In this document: positions 23,123 through 23,616 of the stretch, one piece after another
Layout of the letters: each line of letters starts with the position of its first letter
How positions within the stretch are numbered: position 1 is the stretch's first letter
Assembly: GCA_900754605.1 (NCBI GenBank)
Contig: CAAEDK010000014.1
Span: 1 to 23,616 of the forward strand
Direction: 5' to 3'
Source of the DNA: an uncultured Oscillospiraceae bacterium
GTDB taxonomy: Bacteria > Bacillota_A > Clostridia > Oscillospirales > Oscillospiraceae
Length of the DNA stretch: 23,616 nt
The notes under the pieces: model-generated
Database searches by the model: none
Told to the model about the DNA's origin: nothing
What the model saw: only the letters and a program-made list of their open reading frames with translations
Made by a program: the position numbers and the translations under genes

Positions 23123-23611
23123 ATGGGAAGCTGCTTCTTTATAGGGCATAGGGAGACGCCGGATCGGGTGTACCCAACCCTGCTTGAAACCATAGAGCGC
23201 CATATCACGGAATATGGCGTATCTGAATTTGTGGTGGGGCAGTATGGAAACTTCGACCGTCTGGTGATCCGGGCACTGTCGCAGGTTAAGCGAGCGCACC
23301 CGGATATTACGCTGATGCTGATGACCCCATATTACCCAGTCCATAGAGAAGTGGATCTTCCGGAGGCGTTCGACTCCCTGTTCTATCCGCCGGATCTGGA
23401 AACAGTCCCCAAACGGCTTGCCATCATCTGCGCAAACCGATATATGGTGGAGCGCAGCGATTTTCTCATCGCCTATGTGCGGCATCCGGCCAGCAATGCC
23501 AGAGAACTGCTGGAGTATGCCGGGACAGGAAAGAGAAAGGGAAAAATCCACATCACAAATTTGGCTGAGGAGCAAATCTCTCTTCCAAAGAAAACAGATG
23601 ATGTGATATAA
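23123..23611 (+). CDS. SLOG-family nucleotide-binding protein (DUF1273/YpsA-like)
   Basis: A 162-aa Rossmann-like protein. The opening CFFIGHRETP, the middle FVVGQYGNFDRLVIRAL and the later CANRYMVERSDFLIAYV follow the layout of SLOG/DUF1273 proteins of Clostridia: a nucleotide-binding loop, a glycine-containing GxxGxFD motif, and a late strand with NRYM..SD. SLOG proteins bind nucleotides or their derivatives and are linked in the literature to nucleotide sensing and conflict systems; the ligand here is unknown. The start is ATG 23123, with GAGGG at 23111-23115. The gene is full length and ends 5 nt before the window edge. Confidence 0.8.
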   Translation: MGSCFFIGHRETPDRVYPTLLETIERHITEYGVSEFVVGQYGNFDRLVIRALSQVKRAHPDITLMLMTPYYPVHREVDLPEAFDSLFYPPDLETVPKRLAIICANRYMVERSDFLIAYVRHPASNARELLEYAGTGKRKGKIHITNLAEEQISLPKKTDDVI

Positions 23612-23616
23612 TAAAA

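Overview
The window looks like part of an integrative conjugative element (ICE), broadly of the Tn1549/CTn type, from a moderately GC-rich gut Clostridia bacterium (Oscillospiraceae-like). This rests on gene content: VirB3/PrgI-like, VirB4, CD1108-like cell-wall hydrolase, MobP3-type relaxase, DUF3991/Toprim protein, VirD4, many strong Shine-Dalgarno sites and frequent GTG/TTG starts. The species is not identifiable from the sequence alone. No integrase, att site, rRNA, tRNA or CRISPR array was seen, so both element ends appear to lie outside the window or are not recognisable.

Layout. (1) 100-11483, all + strand and tightly packed: a triple ribbon-helix-helix-like protein, a small membrane protein, a VirB4-N-like protein, VirB4 with a hairpin-rich leader, a PP-loop/PAPS-reductase-like enzyme overlapping virB4 by 4 nt, an ankyrin-like protein, a membrane-anchored M23 endopeptidase, then a run of unrecognised cytoplasmic proteins that share modules with each other. 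(2) 11649-12104: one more unknown gene. (3) 12105-12660: mostly non-coding, dense in inverted and direct repeats, the best oriT candidate. (4) 12667-16016: RHH relaxosome accessory protein, MobP3-type relaxase with a long Sel1-repeat tail, and a tiny basic protein. (5) 16017-16972: an AT-rich spacer with a perfect 17-bp palindrome, a good promoter and a RelB/RelE-type toxin-antitoxin pair ended by a strong terminator. (6) 17038-21091: Toprim primase-like protein, a small zinc-ribbon gene on the opposite strand, VirD4 coupling protein, a small winged-helix protein and a short unknown. (7) 21092-23616: a minus-strand DUF4317 gene and an XRE regulator, then a divergent SLOG/DUF1273-like gene with its own promoter. 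This last block may be cargo or chromosome.

How they fit together. The RHH protein and relaxase would process oriT, VirD4 would hand the relaxosome to the VirB4-powered channel, the M23 enzyme would open peptidoglycan, and the Toprim protein may help second-strand synthesis in the recipient. The toxin-antitoxin pair would stabilise the element. The least explained parts are the PP-loop enzyme inside the transfer operon and the 6914-12104 block of modular unknown proteins.
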